A DNA stretch of 64,000 nt from Streptomyces catenulae (GCF_000718015.1 NZ_JODY01000003.1:410192-474191), one strand, 5' to 3'; positions 18,161-27,872 are shown, numbered from the stretch's first letter. Numbers and translations are program-made. The notes: a model not told the origin generated them from the letters alone.

Positions 18161-18667
18161 ACCGCCCGCCACACCCGCTCCCGGCCGGACGCCCGGCCGG
18201 ACGCCCCGTGCGCGACACGGCAAGGCTGGGCCGACCGGCCGAACCCGTTCGCGAATCCGGGTGCTTCCGCATCACTCGAATGCAGCATGTACGACTGGCC
18301 GGTTTGTTCGTTGGACCGGGCGTGACGTCAGCACGCGCCAGTGACCGCGCGCGGCCGGGTGGCCCCGCCGCGCGCCGAGCCGAAGGACCCGGCGGGCCGC
18401 CCGGCCACCGTCCCGACGCCCGCTGCGCCGCCTGCGCGGGGCCACCACCCGCCCGCCGTACGCCCGCCCGCGCCCGGCGCATACGCCCGCGCCACCCCGC
18501 GGCCCCCGGGCGGCCCGGCCCCGTACGCCGCGTGTGAACGTCCCCTTGCGACCGCGTCCCTCACCCGACCCGGCCCCGCCACCGCGGGCCCGCCCCGGCG
18601 GCCACGCCGCGGGCGGGCCCGCGGCGCACGCGCGCCCCGGCCGGGTCCTTCTCCCGAAAGACATGAC
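18161..18667. other. 507-bp intergenic region
   Basis: Mostly GC-rich sequence without a credible gene. A less GC-rich patch at about 18241-18320 includes the palindrome TTCGCGAA (18248-18255) and a TTGTTCGTTGGACC segment, and is the likeliest promoter region for the DUF2637-like gene. No RNA or repeat recognised. Confidence 0.45.
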
Positions 18668-19432
18668 GTGCACGAGACCCAGACCTACATCCCGGCGCAG
18701 CAGACCGACGAATTCGTGCCGAGCCAGGGCACCTTCACCCGTGCGGTCCGGGACACCGACCCCCGGGTCGACATCCCGCTGTTCGCCCCGCAGCCCGACC
18801 CCTACGGGTTCGACGCGGTCGCCTGGGCGAACGTCCCGGTGTGGGAGACCGACGGTCCGGTACCCCAGGACCCGCACGCGGGCGACGGATACCCGGCGCC
18901 ACCACCCACCGGACCCACCGTCAGCCATGCCCGCACCCGGCAGCACCGGCCGGGGGTGCACCGCGCCGGAGCCGTCCGGCTGCGCCGCTGGGCACGGCGG
19001 ATCAGCGCCGTCGTCGCCGCCCTCACCGCCGTGATGATCAGCGTGCTGGGCGCCATGGTCTGCTACGCACCGCTGCGCGCCCTCGCCTCCCAGGGCGCCT
19101 CCGGCGACCTCGCCGACCTGTGGCCGCTGCTGATCTACGGCCCCTGGATGGTGGCGTCCCTCGCCATCCTGCGCGCCTCCGCCCACGGCCGCCGGGTCGC
19201 GCACTCGTGGTGCGTGGTGATCCTCTTCTCCGCGCTCGCCGTCGTGCTGTGCGTCGCGCACGCCCCGCTGACGCTCTCCGCCATCAGCGTCGCCGGACTG
19301 CCGCCGATCACCGCGCTGCTCTCCTTCCACCAACTGGTGCGCCAGATCGAACCTCCCGCGCCGCCGCGCCCCGCCCCGGCGGAGGAACCCGGCAGCGGCC
19401 ACCACCGCAAACCGCCGAACCCGCGGCAGTGA
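18668..19432 (+). CDS. DUF2637-like membrane protein
   Basis: The 254-aa product has a 100-residue, Pro/Asp-rich soluble N-terminus, a basic stretch, then about four hydrophobic segments (RRISAVVAALTAVMISVLGAMVCYAP, LLIYGPWMVASLAILR, SWCVVILFSALAVVLCVAH, SISVAGL region). This resembles the actinobacterial DUF2637 membrane proteins, some of which occur with plasmid-spread or replication genes. No plasmid genes are nearby. GTG 18668 follows GAAAG at 18656-18660 at normal spacing. The function is unknown. Confidence 0.6.
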   Translation: MHETQTYIPAQQTDEFVPSQGTFTRAVRDTDPRVDIPLFAPQPDPYGFDAVAWANVPVWETDGPVPQDPHAGDGYPAPPPTGPTVSHARTRQHRPGVHRAGAVRLRRWARRISAVVAALTAVMISVLGAMVCYAPLRALASQGASGDLADLWPLLIYGPWMVASLAILRASAHGRRVAHSWCVVILFSALAVVLCVAHAPLTLSAISVAGLPPITALLSFHQLVRQIEPPAPPRPAPAEEPGSGHHRKPPNPRQ

Positions 19433-19447
19433 CGCCGTCCCGCGACG

Positions 19448-19490
19448 CGGCGCGCCGCCGCCCCGACCGAACGGGGGCGGCGGCGCGCCG
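19448..19490. terminator. Bidirectional hairpin terminator
   Basis: Perfect 17-bp inverted repeat (arms 19448-19464 and 19474-19490, nine-base loop) between the convergent DUF2637-like and aldo/keto reductase genes. It lacks a T tract, as is common for Streptomyces terminators. Confidence 0.75.
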
Positions 19491-19501
19491 TGCTGCCGGG
19501 C

Positions 19502-20335
19502 TCAGGCGACGTCGAACGACGCCGGGTCCGGGCCCAGCCGGGTGCCGTTGTCGAGACCGGCGACGGCCTCGATGTCGGCGTCGTCGAGCTGGAAGCCGAA
19601 GACGTCGATGTTGGCGGCGATCCGCGACGGCGTCACCGACTTCGGGATGACGACGTTGCCGAGCTGGAGGTGCCAGCGCAGCACCACCTGGGCGGGCGTC
19701 ACCCCGTGCTTGGCCGCGATCTCGCCGAGCACCGGCTCCGCCAGCAGGTCCTTGCCCTGGCCCAGCGGCGACCACGCCTCCGTCGCGATGTGGTGCCGGG
19801 CGTGCGCCGCACGGGACTCGGCCTGCGGGAAGTACGGGTGCAGCTCGATCTGGTTGACCGCCGGGACGATCGAGGTCTCGCCGATCAGCCGCTCCAGGTG
19901 CTCCGGAAGGAAGTTGGAGACACCGATGGCACGGGCCCGGCCCTCCGCGTGGATCTTCTCGAAGGCGCGGTACGTGTCGATGTAGGTGTCCTTGGCCGGG
20001 AGCGGCCAGTGGATCAGGTAGAGGTCGACGTACTCCAGGCCGAGCTTGGCCAGGGAGGCGTCGAAGGCGCGCAGGGTGGAGTCGTAGCCCTGCTCGCCGT
20101 TCCAGAGCTTGGTGGTGACGAAGAGTTCGTCACGGGGGATGCCGGAGGCGGCGAGCGCCCGGCCGGTGCCCTCTTCGTTGCCGTAGATCGCGGCGGTGTC
20201 GATGCTGCGGTAGCCGGCCTCCAGGGCGTGGCCGACGGTGGCGGCAGCCTCGTCGTCCGGCACCTGCCAGACGCCGAAACCGAGCTGCGGCATCGTGACG
20301 CCGTTGTTGAGCGTGATGGTCGGGACCTGGCTCAC
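19502..20335 (-). CDS. Aldo/keto reductase
   Basis: The 277-aa protein is an NADPH-dependent aldo/keto reductase of the 2,5-diketo-gluconate reductase type. Visible motifs are GFGVWQV, GYRSIDTAAIYGNEEG (catalytic Asp and Tyr), LFVTTKLW (catalytic Lys), YLIHWP (catalytic His), AIGVSNF, NQIELHPYF and NVVIPKSVTPSRI (cofactor phosphate binding). The length is normal. GTG 20335 was chosen because VPTITLNNGVTMPQLGFG is the usual family start. The physiological carbonyl substrate is unknown. Confidence 0.9.
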   Translation of the reverse strand: MSQVPTITLNNGVTMPQLGFGVWQVPDDEAAATVGHALEAGYRSIDTAAIYGNEEGTGRALAASGIPRDELFVTTKLWNGEQGYDSTLRAFDASLAKLGLEYVDLYLIHWPLPAKDTYIDTYRAFEKIHAEGRARAIGVSNFLPEHLERLIGETSIVPAVNQIELHPYFPQAESRAAHARHHIATEAWSPLGQGKDLLAEPVLGEIAAKHGVTPAQVVLRWHLQLGNVVIPKSVTPSRIAANIDVFGFQLDDADIEAVAGLDNGTRLGPDPASFDVA

Positions 20336-20455
20336 GGGGAATCGATCCTTACGTCGTCGTGCATGTCCACCGACGACAACGATCACCCGCCGCTCCGCAT
20401 TCCCGCGCGCGGGAAGAGAACGCCCTGTTCCACCCGTGCGGCGTACCCGACCGGC

Positions 20456-22282
20456 TCAGCTCCGGTACAGCGCCTCCACCTCTTTCGCGTACGCCGTCTC
20501 GATCGCCTTCCGCTTCAGCTTCAGCGACGGCGTCAGCAGCCCCTGCTCCTCGCTGAACTGGTGGGCCAGTATCCGGAACGTACGGATCGACTCGGCCTGC
20601 GAGACCAGGGTGTTGGCGGCGACCACGGCCCGCCGGATCTCCGACTCCAGATCCGGGTCGCGCACCAGCTCCATGGGGCGCATGTCCGGTTTGCCGCGCA
20701 TCGTCAGCCAGTGGGTGACGGCCTCCGGGTCCAGCGTCACCAGCGCGGCGATGAACGGCCGGTCGTTGCCGACCACCAGGCACTGGGCGACCAGGGGGTG
20801 CGCCCGGACCCGGTCCTCCAGAACCACCGGCGAGACCGTCTTGCCGCCGGAGGTGACGAGCACCTCCTTCTTGCGGCCGGTGATCGTCAGATAGCCGTCC
20901 TCGTCGAAGGCGCCGAGGTCACCGGTGGCGAACCAGCCGTTGTGCAGCACGGCGCCGGAGCCCTGCGGATCGCCCAGGTACCCCTGGAAGATCTGCCCGC
21001 CGCGCAGCCAGATCTCGCCGTCGTCCGCGACATGGACGGTGGTGCCGGGGATGGGCGTGCCGACCGTGCCGAACCGGGTGCGCTCGGGCGGGTTGGCGGT
21101 CGCGGCGGCGGTGGACTCCGTCAGGCCGTACCCCTCGAAGATCCGCACGCCCGCCCCGGCGAAGAACAGGCCCAGCCGACGCTCCATCCGGGAGCCGCCG
21201 GACATCGCGTGCCGCACCCGGCCGCCCAGCGCGTCACGGACCTTGCTGTAGACCACCTTGTCGAAGAACTGGTGCTGCATCCGCAGGGCGGCGCCGGGCC
21301 CGGAGCCGGTGCCGAACGCCTTGTGCTCCATCGCCTCGGCATGCCGGACCGCGACATCGACCGCCTTGTCGAACGGCCCTTCCTTCCCCTCGGCCTCCGC
21401 CTGCCGCCGGGCCGCCGCGAAGACCTTCTCGAAGACGTACGGCACCGCGAGGACGAACGTCGGCCGGAAGCTGCGCAGGTCGGGCAGGAGGGCGCGGGCG
21501 CTCAGCTCCGGCTGGTGGGCCAGCTTCACCTTGCCGCGGAGGGCGGCGACCTCGACCATCCGGCCGAAGACGTGCGACAGCGGCAGGAAGAGCAGGGTGG
21601 ACGCCTCGTCGCCGGGGCGGGAGTGGAACGCGGTGTCGTACCGTTCGAGGACGTTGTCCGCCTCGGCCATGAAGTTGGCGTGGGTCAGCACACAGCCCTT
21701 GGGGCGGCCGGTGGTGCCCGAGGTGTAGATGACGGTGGCGATGGCGTCCGGGGTGACCGCCATCCGGTGCCGGTGCACCACGTCGTCGTCGAGGTGCGCG
21801 CCCGCCGCGGTCAGCTCGGCCACCGGGTCCGCGTCGAGCTGCCAGAGCCGCCGCAGCTGCGGCAGTCGGCCGATGACCGAACCGACGGTCATCGCATGGT
21901 CCTCGTGCTCCACCAGACACGCCGTCGCGCCCGCGTCGTGCAGCATCCAGAAGACCTGCTCGGCGGAGGAGGTCGGGTACAGCGGTACGGACTGGCCGCC
22001 GATCGCCCAGACGGCGAAGTCGAAGACGGTCCACTCGTAACGGGTGCGGGACATGATCCCGACCCGGTCGCCGAACCGGACGCCCTGGGCGAGCAGGCCC
22101 TTGGCCAGCGCCATGACCTCGTCCCGGAACTGCCCGGCGCTGACGTCGACCCAGCGCCCCTCGGCGTCCTTACGGGCGAGCGCGGCCCGGTCCGGGTCGC
22201 GGGCGGCGTGGTCGAAAACGGTGTCCGCCAGCCCACCGACCCGGGGCCCGGTAGCCAACGGCTCCACGGTGAACTCGCGCAA
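20456..22282 (-). CDS. Long-chain fatty acid--CoA ligase
   Basis: The 608-aa AMP-forming enzyme activates fatty acids to acyl-CoA. It shows YTSGTTGRPKG (P-loop, about residue 193), the long-chain-specific linker region, GYGLTEST, GWFATGDLGAFDEDGYL and the C-terminal ITGRKKEVLVTSGGKTVSP with the hinge and catalytic Lys region, ending LLTPSLKLKRKAIE. It starts with a rare TTG at 22280-22282, convincingly preceded by AAGGAG at eight bases, so expression may be tuned at initiation. It stands alone, without beta-oxidation neighbours. Confidence 0.9.
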   Translation of the reverse strand: MREFTVEPLATGPRVGGLADTVFDHAARDPDRAALARKDAEGRWVDVSAGQFRDEVMALAKGLLAQGVRFGDRVGIMSRTRYEWTVFDFAVWAIGGQSVPLYPTSSAEQVFWMLHDAGATACLVEHEDHAMTVGSVIGRLPQLRRLWQLDADPVAELTAAGAHLDDDVVHRHRMAVTPDAIATVIYTSGTTGRPKGCVLTHANFMAEADNVLERYDTAFHSRPGDEASTLLFLPLSHVFGRMVEVAALRGKVKLAHQPELSARALLPDLRSFRPTFVLAVPYVFEKVFAAARRQAEAEGKEGPFDKAVDVAVRHAEAMEHKAFGTGSGPGAALRMQHQFFDKVVYSKVRDALGGRVRHAMSGGSRMERRLGLFFAGAGVRIFEGYGLTESTAAATANPPERTRFGTVGTPIPGTTVHVADDGEIWLRGGQIFQGYLGDPQGSGAVLHNGWFATGDLGAFDEDGYLTITGRKKEVLVTSGGKTVSPVVLEDRVRAHPLVAQCLVVGNDRPFIAALVTLDPEAVTHWLTMRGKPDMRPMELVRDPDLESEIRRAVVAANTLVSQAESIRTFRILAHQFSEEQGLLTPSLKLKRKAIETAYAKEVEALYRS

Positions 22283-22553
22283 TGACCCAGCTCCTTGTGG
22301 TACTCCTCACACGGCCGCGACCGTACCCCACGGTTTCGCCCAGTGGGAGGGCCTTACCGGGTTCCGGACGGCGGCGGGCGCCCCCAGGTGGTCCGGAGGA
22401 AACGGACCACTCCCCGGAAGAGTGGACATGTACCGGTCATCCACCGACGGAACGATCACTACCTGGGGACCGTATCTGCACCAAATCTCTGCACCCGAAG
22501 GGTGAACCGCCCGGCTTCCCACGGACGGGGTCCGGCGCCCGGTCGCACCGCCG

Positions 22554-23417
22554 TCAGGGCAACTGGAGCCGGTCGCCCCCGGCCAGGATCGCGTCGGCCA
22601 GCGCCTCCGCGGGACCGCGGGCGGCGGAGCCGCGCCGCCCGTGCAGCAGGACGAAATCCACCCCGCCCAGCTCCGGCAGTCCGGCCCGCGGCGCCATCCG
22701 CACCAGGCCCGGCGGGATCATCCCGAGGGTGTGCGCCATCACCCCGAGCCCGGCGCGGGCGGCGGCGACCAGCCCGTTGAGGCTCCCGCTGGTACAGGCG
22801 ATGCGCCAGGCCCGGCCGTGTTCCTCCAGACACTCCAGCGCCCGGGCGCGGGTGACCGCGGGCGGCGGGAAGACCACCAGCGGCACCGGGCGGTGCGGAT
22901 CGAGCCGCAGCCGGTCGCTGCCCACCCACACCAGCCGGTCCCGCCACACCAACCGCCCCGCGGGCCCCTCCGGACGCCGCTTGGCGAGGACGAGGTCGAG
23001 TCGCCCGGCCGTGAGAAGTTCGTGGAGGGTCCCCGACAGTTCGACGGTCAGCTCCAGATCGACCTCGGGGTGGGCGTGCCGGAACCCCTCCAGGATCTCC
23101 GGCAGCCGGGTCAGCACGAAGTCCTCGGACGCCCCGAACCGGAGCCGCCCGCGCAGCCGCGTCCCGGTGAAGAACCCGGCGGCGCGCTCGTTCGCCTCCA
23201 GGATCGTGCGGGCGAAGCCGAGCATCGCCTCGCCGTCCTCGGTCAGCTCCACCCCGTGGGTGTCGCGCGCGAACAGCCGCCGCCCGGCCGCCTCCTCCAG
23301 CTTCCGTACGTGCTGGCTGACGGTCGACTGCCGCAGCCCCAGCCGGTGCGCGGCCTGGGTGAAGCTCAGGGTCTGCGCGACGGTCAGGAACGTACGCAGC
23401 TGGGCGGGATCGAACAC
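22554..23417 (-). CDS. LysR-family transcriptional regulator
   Basis: The 287-aa protein has an N-terminal winged helix-turn-helix (LRTFLTVAQTLSFTQAAHRLGLRQSTVSQHVRKLEEAAGRRLFARD, residues 7-52) and a substrate-binding LysR effector domain. GTG 23417 follows GAGGTG. It is divergently placed from the bile-acid:sodium-symporter-family gene beginning 213 bases away, the classic LysR/target arrangement, so it probably controls that transporter and itself. The inducing ligand is unknown. Confidence 0.9.
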   Translation of the reverse strand: MFDPAQLRTFLTVAQTLSFTQAAHRLGLRQSTVSQHVRKLEEAAGRRLFARDTHGVELTEDGEAMLGFARTILEANERAAGFFTGTRLRGRLRFGASEDFVLTRLPEILEGFRHAHPEVDLELTVELSGTLHELLTAGRLDLVLAKRRPEGPAGRLVWRDRLVWVGSDRLRLDPHRPVPLVVFPPPAVTRARALECLEEHGRAWRIACTSGSLNGLVAAARAGLGVMAHTLGMIPPGLVRMAPRAGLPELGGVDFVLLHGRRGSAARGPAEALADAILAGGDRLQLP

Positions 23418-23630
23418 GGGGCACCTCGGGTGGGCGGCGGTCCGGCCACCGTGGGGTCGCCACCCGGGGGAGCGGCGTGGCCGGAACGGGCCGGTCTGCG
23501 GCCATGGTAATCACGTTCCGGCATCACAGTGAGTGCGGCGAACGGGGTTCCCGATATCCGTGGGGCCCGGCACTCTGGAGAGGGCACCGTCCATGCCGCC
23601 GTCCGTACCGACCCCGACCGAAGTGAGATC

Positions 23631-24707
23631 ATGCGCCGCCCTGCCCTCGCCCTCCCCTCCTGGCTCCCCGTGGACGGATACATCCTGGCGCTCCTCGCCA
23701 CCGTCGGACTGGCCGCGCTCCTCCCGGCCACCGGCTCCGCCGCCACCGTCGCGGACGGCGCCGCCACCGGGGCCGTCTCCTTCCTCTTCTTTCTCTACGG
23801 CGCTCGCCTCTCGACCGCCGAGGCGATGGCCGGACTCCGCCACTGGCGACTCCATCTGACCGTCCTGGCCTGCACGTTCGTGCTCTTCCCGCTGCTCGGA
23901 CTGGCCGCCCGCGGCCTGGTCCCCTACGTCCTGCCGGGCGGGCTGTACACCGGCGTGCTCTTCCTCTGTCTGGTGCCGTCGACCATCCAGTCGTCCATCG
24001 CGTTCACCTCCATCGCGCGCGGCAACGTCGCCGCGGCGATCTGCGCCGGATCGTTCTCCTCCCTCGTCGGCATCGTCGTCACCCCGCTGCTCGCCGCGCT
24101 CGTCCTGGACGGTGAGGGGCCCGGTGTCTCGGGCGGGGCGCTGGTCTCGATCGTCTGCCAGCTGCTGCTGCCGTTCCTCGCCGGGCAGGTACTGCGCCGC
24201 TGGATCGGCGGTTTCCTCACCCGGCACAAGAAGGTTCTCGGCCTGGTGGACCGCGGCTCGATACTGCTGGTTGTCTACAGCGCCTTCAGCGCCGGGGTGG
24301 TCGCCGGGATCTGGCACCAGGTCTCCCCGGTGCGCCTGCTGGTCCTGCTGGGCGTCCTCGCGCTGCTGCTCGCGGTGATGCTGGTCCTGACCTGGTACGG
24401 CTCGCGGAAGCTGGGCTTCGGGCGGGCCGACCGGATCGCGATCACCTTCGCCGGGTCGAAGAAGAGCCTGGCCGCCGGGTTGCCCATGGCCAGCGTCCTC
24501 TTCGGCGCCCAGGCGGGCCTTGCGGTGCTGCCGCTGATGCTCTTCCACCAGTTGCAGCTGATGGTCTGCGCGGTGCTGGCGAAACGGTTCGCGGCGCGGG
24601 CGGAGCCGGAAGGTGCCGAGCCGGACGCCCCGGAGGACGGCGGCCCGGCGGACGCCCCGGCGGCGACCCGCGACGGCGAGCCGGTGGCCGCCGGGGAGTC
24701 CCGGTGA
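23631..24707 (+). CDS. Bile acid:sodium symporter family (BASS) transporter
   Basis: The 358-aa membrane protein has about ten hydrophobic segments and BASS/SBF-like (YfeH-type) features: FFLYGARLSTAEAMAG, VPSTIQSSIAFTSIARGNVAAA, and TFAGSKKSLAAGLPMASVLF, the crossover and sodium-site segments of the family. Members carry organic anions, often pantoate, pyruvate or sulfonates, with sodium; bile acids are unlikely here. ATG 23631 was chosen with AAGTGAGA upstream. It is divergent from a LysR regulator that probably controls it. Confidence 0.85.
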   Translation: MRRPALALPSWLPVDGYILALLATVGLAALLPATGSAATVADGAATGAVSFLFFLYGARLSTAEAMAGLRHWRLHLTVLACTFVLFPLLGLAARGLVPYVLPGGLYTGVLFLCLVPSTIQSSIAFTSIARGNVAAAICAGSFSSLVGIVVTPLLAALVLDGEGPGVSGGALVSIVCQLLLPFLAGQVLRRWIGGFLTRHKKVLGLVDRGSILLVVYSAFSAGVVAGIWHQVSPVRLLVLLGVLALLLAVMLVLTWYGSRKLGFGRADRIAITFAGSKKSLAAGLPMASVLFGAQAGLAVLPLMLFHQLQLMVCAVLAKRFAARAEPEGAEPDAPEDGGPADAPAATRDGEPVAAGESR

Positions 24708-24729
24708 CGGCCCCCGCCGCACGGGGCCG
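24708..24729. terminator. Short convergent hairpin
   Basis: CGGCCCC (24708-24714) and GGGGCCG (24723-24729) form a 7-bp GC stem in the 28-bp gap between the convergent BASS transporter and sialidase genes. Confidence 0.5.
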
Positions 24730-24735
24730 CTCCGG

Positions 24736-26667
24736 TCAGGGCGCCGTCACCCGGTCCAGACCGAGGCGGAGCGCGACGGGTCCGGCCGGGGCGTGGCCCG
24801 GGGTGCGCAGGGCGGTCAGTTCGGCGTCGGACAGCGCCCGCCGGTAGACGCCGACCTCGTCGAGGGCGCCGGTGAAGTGGGCGCGGTCGTCGAGCCGCGC
24901 GCCGAGGCGGACGCCGAAGGCCGAACCGCGGCTGACCGACCCCGGGGTGTCCGGTGCGGTGGTGGCCGCGGCGGCGTCCACCGTCAGCCGCAACCGGCCG
25001 CCGCCGCGGCGCAGCGCCAGCAGATGCCAGCGACCGTCGTGGTACGCGCCCGCCGTCGACAGTGTGGTGGTGACCGGCGGCGCGGCGCCCGCCACGGTGG
25101 TCACCGTCGCCGTGATCCGGCCGCGCGCCGGGTCGCCGACCAGGGTGACCTGCGGGGAGCTGCCGCCCGAGCCGCCCAGCCAGAGCATCGGCTGCTCCCC
25201 GCCGGTCGCGTCGTAGCGGAACCACAGGGCGCAGGTGAACGGCGCCTCGCCCAGCGGGAGCGAGGCGCGGAAGGGGACGTCGACGGCGTCGTCGGTGCCG
25301 TCGAAGGCCAGTGCCCGGCCGAGGACGCCGGAGGTGGTGCGGGCTCCGCCGAGGACGGTGGCCGGGCGGGCGCCGGGTGCGCCGTCCGGGGTGGTGGGGT
25401 CGGGGCCGCGGCGCGGGCCGAGCCAGGCGTCGGTGAAGCGGGCGAACCGCATCTCGTCCCGGGCGTCGGCGGCGCCCGCCTCGTAGAAGAGTCCGGTGAC
25501 GCCGGGGGAGACGGGGACCAGGTCGGAGTAGCCGGACCAGTCGCCGGTGACGCGGGCGCCCCGGTCGGCCGCCTCCCAGGTGCGGCCCTCGTCGTACGAG
25601 GAGTGGAGCGTCATGGCGCGGCGGCGGTCCGGGTCGGCGGGGGCGGCGAGGAGGGTGCGGCTGCCGCCCCCGGCGGTGGGCAGCCGCAGCACCGACGCCT
25701 GCACCATCGGCGCGAGGAAGCCGGGCAGGGTGCGGAACGGGTGGGTGAAGGACGCGCCGCCGTCGTCGCTGACCGCCGCGGTGCGGTTGCCGAGGTCGGT
25801 GCCGTCCTGTTCGCGGGCGTTGACGTAGACCGAGCCGTCGGCCCGCTCCAGCAGTGTCATCTCGGACGGCTTCTGACGGAATGTGCCGTCGGGGGCGACC
25901 GGCCAGGTGTCGACGGCGCCGACGCGCCAGGTGGTGCCGCCGTCGTCGCTGTGGACCAGCGCGGCGTGGTTGGCGGTGACCCGGCCGTTGGCGTAACTCT
26001 CGGCGTTGACCCCCAGGACGAGCCGCCCGGCGTGGCGGCCCCGGGTGAGCTGGATGCCGTGCACCGGGCCCGTCGCGTACCAGGAGTTCCATCCGGCGGG
26101 GCGCAGTGCGCGGGTCAGATCGCGCGGCGCCGACCAGGTGGCGCCGTCGTCGTCGCTGTACTGGAGGTGCGGGGTGCGGTCGCAGGGCGTCGTGCAGCTG
26201 AGGCCGTCGGTGCGGCCCTTGTTGTACGTCTCGGCGAGGACGATGCGGCCGGTGCGGCGGTCCACGACCGGCGCCGGGTTGCCGTGGGTGTCGCCGCCGC
26301 CCGCGTTGACGACCTGGAGCGGGCCCCAGGTGCGGCCGCCGTCGGTGGAGCGTTTGAGGACGAGGTCGATGTCCCCGGCGTCGCCGCAGTCGTGCACCCG
26401 GCCCTCGGCGAAGGCGAGCAGGGTGCCGCGGACGGAGCGGACGACCGCGGGGATGCGGAAGCAGGCGTAACCCGGGTCCTGGGCCGCGCTGAACAGGACC
26501 CGCTGGTCGAAGCCGCCGGGCGGTGCGGCGCCGCCGCCCGCGGCGCCCGCGGGGGCGGCGGGGAGCAGGGTGAGCGCCAGGGCGGCGAGGGCGGTGAGGG
26601 CGGCGACGGCGCGGCGCCGCCGGGGTCTCGGGTGGGGGCGGGAGGGTGCACGGAGAAGTGACGTCAT
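24736..26667 (-). CDS. Secreted exo-alpha-sialidase with C-terminal LamG domain
   Basis: The 643-aa precursor has an Arg-rich signal peptide (about 1-43, ending APAGAA). The catalytic six-bladed propeller follows, with CFRIPAVV at 69-76 containing the FRIP arginine, and about five Asp-boxes of the SxDxGxTW type (for example STDGGRTW, SDDGGTTW, SYDEGRTW). From about residue 440 a laminin-G/concanavalin-like jellyroll domain (LAFDGTDDAVDVPF, FTGALDEVGVYRRALSDAEL) probably binds glycans. It should release terminal sialic acids from external glycoconjugates. The downstream N-acetylneuraminate catabolic genes are not in this window. Confidence 0.9.
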   Translation of the reverse strand: MTSLLRAPSRPHPRPRRRRAVAALTALAALALTLLPAAPAGAAGGGAAPPGGFDQRVLFSAAQDPGYACFRIPAVVRSVRGTLLAFAEGRVHDCGDAGDIDLVLKRSTDGGRTWGPLQVVNAGGGDTHGNPAPVVDRRTGRIVLAETYNKGRTDGLSCTTPCDRTPHLQYSDDDGATWSAPRDLTRALRPAGWNSWYATGPVHGIQLTRGRHAGRLVLGVNAESYANGRVTANHAALVHSDDGGTTWRVGAVDTWPVAPDGTFRQKPSEMTLLERADGSVYVNAREQDGTDLGNRTAAVSDDGGASFTHPFRTLPGFLAPMVQASVLRLPTAGGGSRTLLAAPADPDRRRAMTLHSSYDEGRTWEAADRGARVTGDWSGYSDLVPVSPGVTGLFYEAGAADARDEMRFARFTDAWLGPRRGPDPTTPDGAPGARPATVLGGARTTSGVLGRALAFDGTDDAVDVPFRASLPLGEAPFTCALWFRYDATGGEQPMLWLGGSGGSSPQVTLVGDPARGRITATVTTVAGAAPPVTTTLSTAGAYHDGRWHLLALRRGGGRLRLTVDAAAATTAPDTPGSVSRGSAFGVRLGARLDDRAHFTGALDEVGVYRRALSDAELTALRTPGHAPAGPVALRLGLDRVTAP

Positions 26668-26870
26668 GGTCCGGCCTGCCCTTCGAGGCATCGGCGTCAT
26701 CCACAGGACATCCCACGTCCCATGTCATGTGTGACGGAACGTACTGCCGTCACTACACCCCGACAAGAAGGGTGCGGCCGTTCGCCCGCGACCCCGCCGA
26801 ATTCACCCGTCCGGCCCGCGGCCCACCGGGGCCGGAGGCCGGGATGTGGGCGGCGCCGCGCCCCCGGCGG

Positions 26871-27815
26871 CTACCGCGCCGCCCCGGCGTCCGGCCGCAG
26901 CACGATCTTCCCCAGGTTCGCCCGTGCCTCCATGAGCCGGTGGGCCGTCGCGGCGTCGGAGAGCGGCAGTTCGGCGTGGATCGCGGCCCGCAGCCGCCCG
27001 GACGACGCCTCCTCCCAGAGGTGTGCGCGGTGGTGCGCGTACCGCTCCGGGCGGGTGGCGGCGAAGTGGCGCATCGTCAGCCCGGTGACGGTCTTCGCCC
27101 CGGCCAGCAGCTCGTACGCGGGGACCGTGCCGCCGCCGGAGCTGAAGAACACCAGCCGCCCGCCCGGTGCCAGCGCGCCGAGCGCCCGCGGCAGCAGGTC
27201 GCCCCCGGCGCCGTCCAGCACGACATCGACCGGCGCGCCCCAGGACTCCTGGCCGTGAACGACGGTCTCGTCGGCGCCGAGCCCCCGGACGAACTCCGCC
27301 TTCTCCGGGGTGCCGACGGCGGCCACCACCCGCGGGACGCCCCGCGCCTTGGCGAGTTGGACGGCGAGGTGGCCGGTGGCGCCCGCCGCCGCGGTGATCA
27401 GCACCGACTCGCCGCCCCGGGGCGCCGCGGTGTCGAGCGCGGCCAGCGCCACATGCCCGCCCCGGATCAGCGCGACGGCCTGCGCCGCGGCCAGCCCTTC
27501 GGGCAGTCGGGAGGCGAACGCGGCCGGGGCGAGGGCGAGTTCGGCGTAGGCGCCCGGGAGGCCGAACGAGGCGATGCGGTCGCCGACGGCGAAGCCGGTG
27601 ACGCCCGGGCCGAGCGCGACCACCTCCCCGGCGACCTCGTCACCGGGCAGCCCGGGCAGCGGACCGCCGCCGCGCACCCGGCGCACGGTCGGCAGCGTGA
27701 CACCGCTCGCCTCCGTCCGCACCAGCAGCTCACCGGGGCCGGGCACCGGCGGTTCGGTCTCCTCGGTGTACAGGACCTCGGGACCGCCGTGGACGTCGTG
27801 ACGGATACGGCGCAC
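26871..27815 (-). CDS. Zinc-independent quinone oxidoreductase / MDR family
   Basis: The 314-aa enzyme is a medium-chain dehydrogenase/reductase of the quinone-oxidoreductase (QorA) type. It has the GroES-like N-terminal half (GPGELLVRTEASGVTLPTVRRV, GDEVAGEVVALGPGVTGFAVGDRI) and a Rossmann half with VLITAAAGATGHLAVQLAKARG, the AAxGxxG NADPH motif. Structural zinc ligands are absent, as in this branch. GTG 27815 is preferred (RBS GGGAGG nine bases away) over GTG 27821. It is divergent from a MarR gene and its promoter carries two inverted repeats. Confidence 0.9.
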   Translation of the reverse strand: MRRIRHDVHGGPEVLYTEETEPPVPGPGELLVRTEASGVTLPTVRRVRGGGPLPGLPGDEVAGEVVALGPGVTGFAVGDRIASFGLPGAYAELALAPAAFASRLPEGLAAAQAVALIRGGHVALAALDTAAPRGGESVLITAAAGATGHLAVQLAKARGVPRVVAAVGTPEKAEFVRGLGADETVVHGQESWGAPVDVVLDGAGGDLLPRALGALAPGGRLVFFSSGGGTVPAYELLAGAKTVTGLTMRHFAATRPERYAHHRAHLWEEASSGRLRAAIHAELPLSDAATAHRLMEARANLGKIVLRPDAGAAR

Positions 27816-27835
27816 GGGCACGCACCTCCCGGAAT

Positions 27836-27852
27836 CGTTGGGGGCGCCAACG
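27836..27852. promoter_or_regulatory. Inverted repeat CGTTGG-N5-CCAACG (operator 1)
   Basis: A perfect 6-bp-arm inverted repeat that overlaps the predicted -10 (TACCGT on the minus strand, 27850-27855) of the quinone oxidoreductase promoter. The arms have the same sequence as the second repeat 23 bases away but in opposite order, suggesting a dimeric MarR-family repressor binds both. Confidence 0.65.
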
Positions 27853-27872
27853 GTAGCCGCATTCATGGGAGT

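Noticed and set aside
24613..26661. 682-aa plus-strand reading frame antisense to the sialidase
   Set aside because: It is repetitive Gly/Ala/Arg/Val without motifs, while the minus strand shows FRIP and Asp-box motifs.
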